A DNA stretch of 64,000 bases from Gymnogyps californianus (Eukaryota > Chordata > Aves > Accipitriformes > Cathartidae), in NCBI RefSeq assembly GCF_018139145.2, contig NC_059500.1, forward strand, positions 55,579,580 through 55,643,579. Direction: 5' to 3'. Positions 61,861 through 64,000 of the stretch are shown here, one piece after another (within the stretch, counting starts at the first letter, position 1; each line of letters opens with the position of its first letter). Below the pieces are notes generated by a model. The model was not told where the DNA came from and ran no database searches. It saw nothing but the letters and a program-made list of their open reading frames with translations. Both the position numbers and the translations under genes were made by a program.

Positions 61861-64000
61861 GAGCAAGCCGGGAACCAGAGAGGCCATTTTTAAGCCCTGT
61901 GTTCTCCTGGGTTGTGCAGGCCGGGTTTGGTTAGGCGACCCAACATGGCCTGGCCCAGGGAGCCGTTTGACGCCCAAATAAAAGACCCGAGTTGCCGCAG
62001 CTCAGCTGCTCTCCTTCCTGAGGCTTCTGGCTCCTTGCTGGACTACGTCTCCTGTTTGTAGGTTACCTTACGCTCATATCCCTAAATGGGTATAAACACA
62101 CTCTGACCGGTATCTGTGTGGGCAGGTGATCCCAACAAACACAGATGCTGAGACCGTGGTGACAACTCGGTAACCAACACCTCTGGAGCAGGCATGGGTG
62201 GCTAGAGCGGGTATACTCTGCAGAGCAAGACAAGGGAAGATGCTTTTTCTTTTCTTTTTTACGTAGGCTCCTCTTCCAATGTGGCACTGTGTGATTTATA
62301 GACCCATGAAGCTCTACAGATATTATTTATGTTTATTTATTATTTATATTATATTATTTACAGTATTAATATTTCCTCTGTTACACCTTTAAATCTTTCC
62401 AGGCTCAACTTCAGATGACGCTATCTTCATGCTGAAATGAAACTATTAAATTACATCTCAATCTAAGATGAATGACAACTGTCAAATGAGTGACTCAACA
62501 GAGATGAAGCAGAAAGCGCCTGAGATTATGTGAGGCTGATTTATAAAGATTGCATAAAGATTTCTATAACCCCAGCTTCATGACTCAGCATATCAGATGG
62601 TAATAAGTTACAGTAGGTAGAAATTTATTTCTGCTAGAAGAAGCCAAGGAAAGCTTCTCCCTCTTTGAGATCAGCTATCTCCCAGCTAATTCTGCTCAGA
62701 CTGAGCCTCCCTGCCAGAAACAATCAGTGCCTATCCCAGCCTGAAGAAAGCCCCAGATCCTTGCTGCTTGATGCTTTGCATTAGCATTCGATAAATTACA
62801 TTTAAAGAACTTTTTCCTTCATGGTACAACACTGGAGATGTTTATGGCACTTTCCATCCTCCAGAGAGACCACATTAAAACACTCCTGTTAAGCCCCAGT
62901 CTCGAGCAGTCAGATGGTCCTCAAGTGAGGCACCAGCAGAAGCTGGGTGCGTTTGGCGCGGGGGTATGACAATCATTCAACTCGCAGAAACTGAAACTTT
63001 TCCCTTGCATCACTTTGCTGGGATTGACATTTCTGATGTCAATAACGGCACATTTTCCTGCAAAAGAGGAGAAGATTAATACAATGTTTAGTGGAACAAA
63101 AATATGATTTGCCTATACACTTAATGGTGCATATCACTAATGTTTAAGGAGGTGAACAATGCAGAGAGGCATGCTTAGCTTACTATATCGAAACGTGAAA
63201 TTCCTCCCTGAATGAAACCAGTTGAGATCTTCTCAACTCATAGGGGCATTGATCAGCCTCTGAAGTCTTGAAAGTGAAACTCCAGTTTGTGAAGTTCTGT
63301 GCATGGTTGAGCACATGGGCAGGGATGTTTTCAGGTGCTTGCATGCAAATTGTCTTGAGTCAATTGAAAATGCAATTTAAAAAGGAGATGAAAGGAGGCT
63401 AAATCAAAAGAACAAGAAAGGCAAAATAAAATAAAAACCAAAAAACTGATGTATGAAAAGGTAGAAGAAAAAGCACATCAGAAATAACAGGAGGAGGAGG
63501 AAGAGAAAAACTGGAAGGAGTGAAAAAAGAGAAAAGAGAAGAGAAGCACAGTGCATAAAGCAGGCGAAGACAGACAAAGGAGAAATAATAGCAGTCACCA
63601 GCTGCTTATGTATGACTTTTCGCTAGGAACTAAGTGGGACAGCCAAGCTCAGAGATGAATCACAAGATGCAAAAAATGCAACAGCTCCAAGAAGAACATT
63701 AATTCAGCTGTCTTTCACATAAGTAGTATTTTCTACTCCTGCTTTTCAGGCTAACTGCACAGATCTGTGTTATCCATAATGTTACAGAACCTATTGGTGA
63801 GAAACAAAATATTAATGTTGCTAGTACCTATCTAGTATTTTGTGTTCTGGATGAATACCACCAAAATACCTAGATGCCTGATGAATACAAGTACACAATC
63901 GATCCTGTAACGATGAATTGCTTTGGTTTTGCTATCTCAAGTCGCACTTTGAATATGGTTTTAGTGTGTAATGTTTGTCTCAAATTTTTTTAATGGGTAT
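61861..64000. other. 5' flank upstream of DMRT1, no gene seen
   Basis: In other vertebrates the next gene upstream is KANK1, but no exon of it is recognisable here. The sequence becomes AT-rich just outside the CpG island, with a TTTATTATTTATA-type low-complexity stretch at about 62320-62360 and a polypurine tract at about 63380-63560. Between 62450 and 62860 lies unique-looking sequence with a near-palindromic TGACAACTGTCA and two TGACTCA motifs (about 62490 and 62580). The distal promoter or an enhancer could lie here, but nothing in the sequence alone proves it. Confidence 0.6.
63380..63560 (+). repeat. Polypurine-rich tract in the 5' flank
   Basis: About 180 bases with strong A/G excess, including GGAGGAGGAGGAAGAG and AAAAAAGAGAAAAGAGAAGA. 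There is no coding signal. Such tracts are prone to triplex formation and length change. Confidence 0.8.

Noticed and set aside
60877..61893. A 338-codon plus-strand frame antisense to DMRT1 exon 1
   Set aside because: It lies wholly in the CpG island where stop codons are rare; composition is Arg/Pro/Gly/Ala only, and no domain is recognisable.

Overview
The window is vertebrate nuclear DNA, almost certainly from a bird. It holds four of the expected five coding exons of one gene, DMRT1, on the minus strand, plus its CpG-island promoter and long introns. The bird assignment rests on the DMRT1 exon sequences (DM domain, then an exon with [18 protein letters not shown] and an exon with [18 protein letters not shown]), on CR1 LINE fragments, and on three copies of a TGT...ACA LTR of a type common in non-galliform birds. 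In birds DMRT1 is Z-linked and is the main dosage-dependent testis determinant. That is family knowledge; the window itself does not show chromosome or sex linkage.

Layout, in transcription order (right to left): 61308-64000 is the 5' flank with a CpG island; 61307-61024 is exon 1 (N-terminus and DM domain); 61023-58206 is intron 1; 58205-58022 is exon 2; 58021-37537 is intron 2 (20.5 kb); 37536-37253 is exon 3; 37252-25999 is intron 3 (11.3 kb); 25998-25836 is exon 4; 25835-1 is intron 4, which runs off the left edge. All seven splice sites in view are GT/AG and their phases agree. Exons 1-4 give about 305 codons. The last coding exon (roughly 45-60 residues in relatives) was not found and probably lies beyond position 1. 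No other protein-coding gene is supported. The many short open frames lack splice logic, homology and composition bias, or lie in the GC-rich island.

The introns carry a layered repeat record. The youngest layer is three minus-strand LTR copies (13764-14323, 29542-30123 and a truncated one at about 30964-31451), of which one has a perfect 5-bp target duplication. Next come CR1 fragments at 7621-8012 and 53771-53990. The oldest layer is degraded LINE reverse transcriptase at about 47880-48430, CR1/L3-like tails at 52330-52625 and 23050-23153, MIR-like SINE tails at about 21228, 30783 and 31585, and a palindromic amniote repeat near 42625.

The most checkable oddity is an apparent one-base loss in exon 1, in a C run at 61254-61257. 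It separates the N-terminal ATG from the DM-domain frame. The exon becomes exactly 95 codons if one base is counted back, so an assembly or sequencing error is more likely than a true null allele. I did not find an undescribed biological system; the remaining observations are modest and are listed with their tests.
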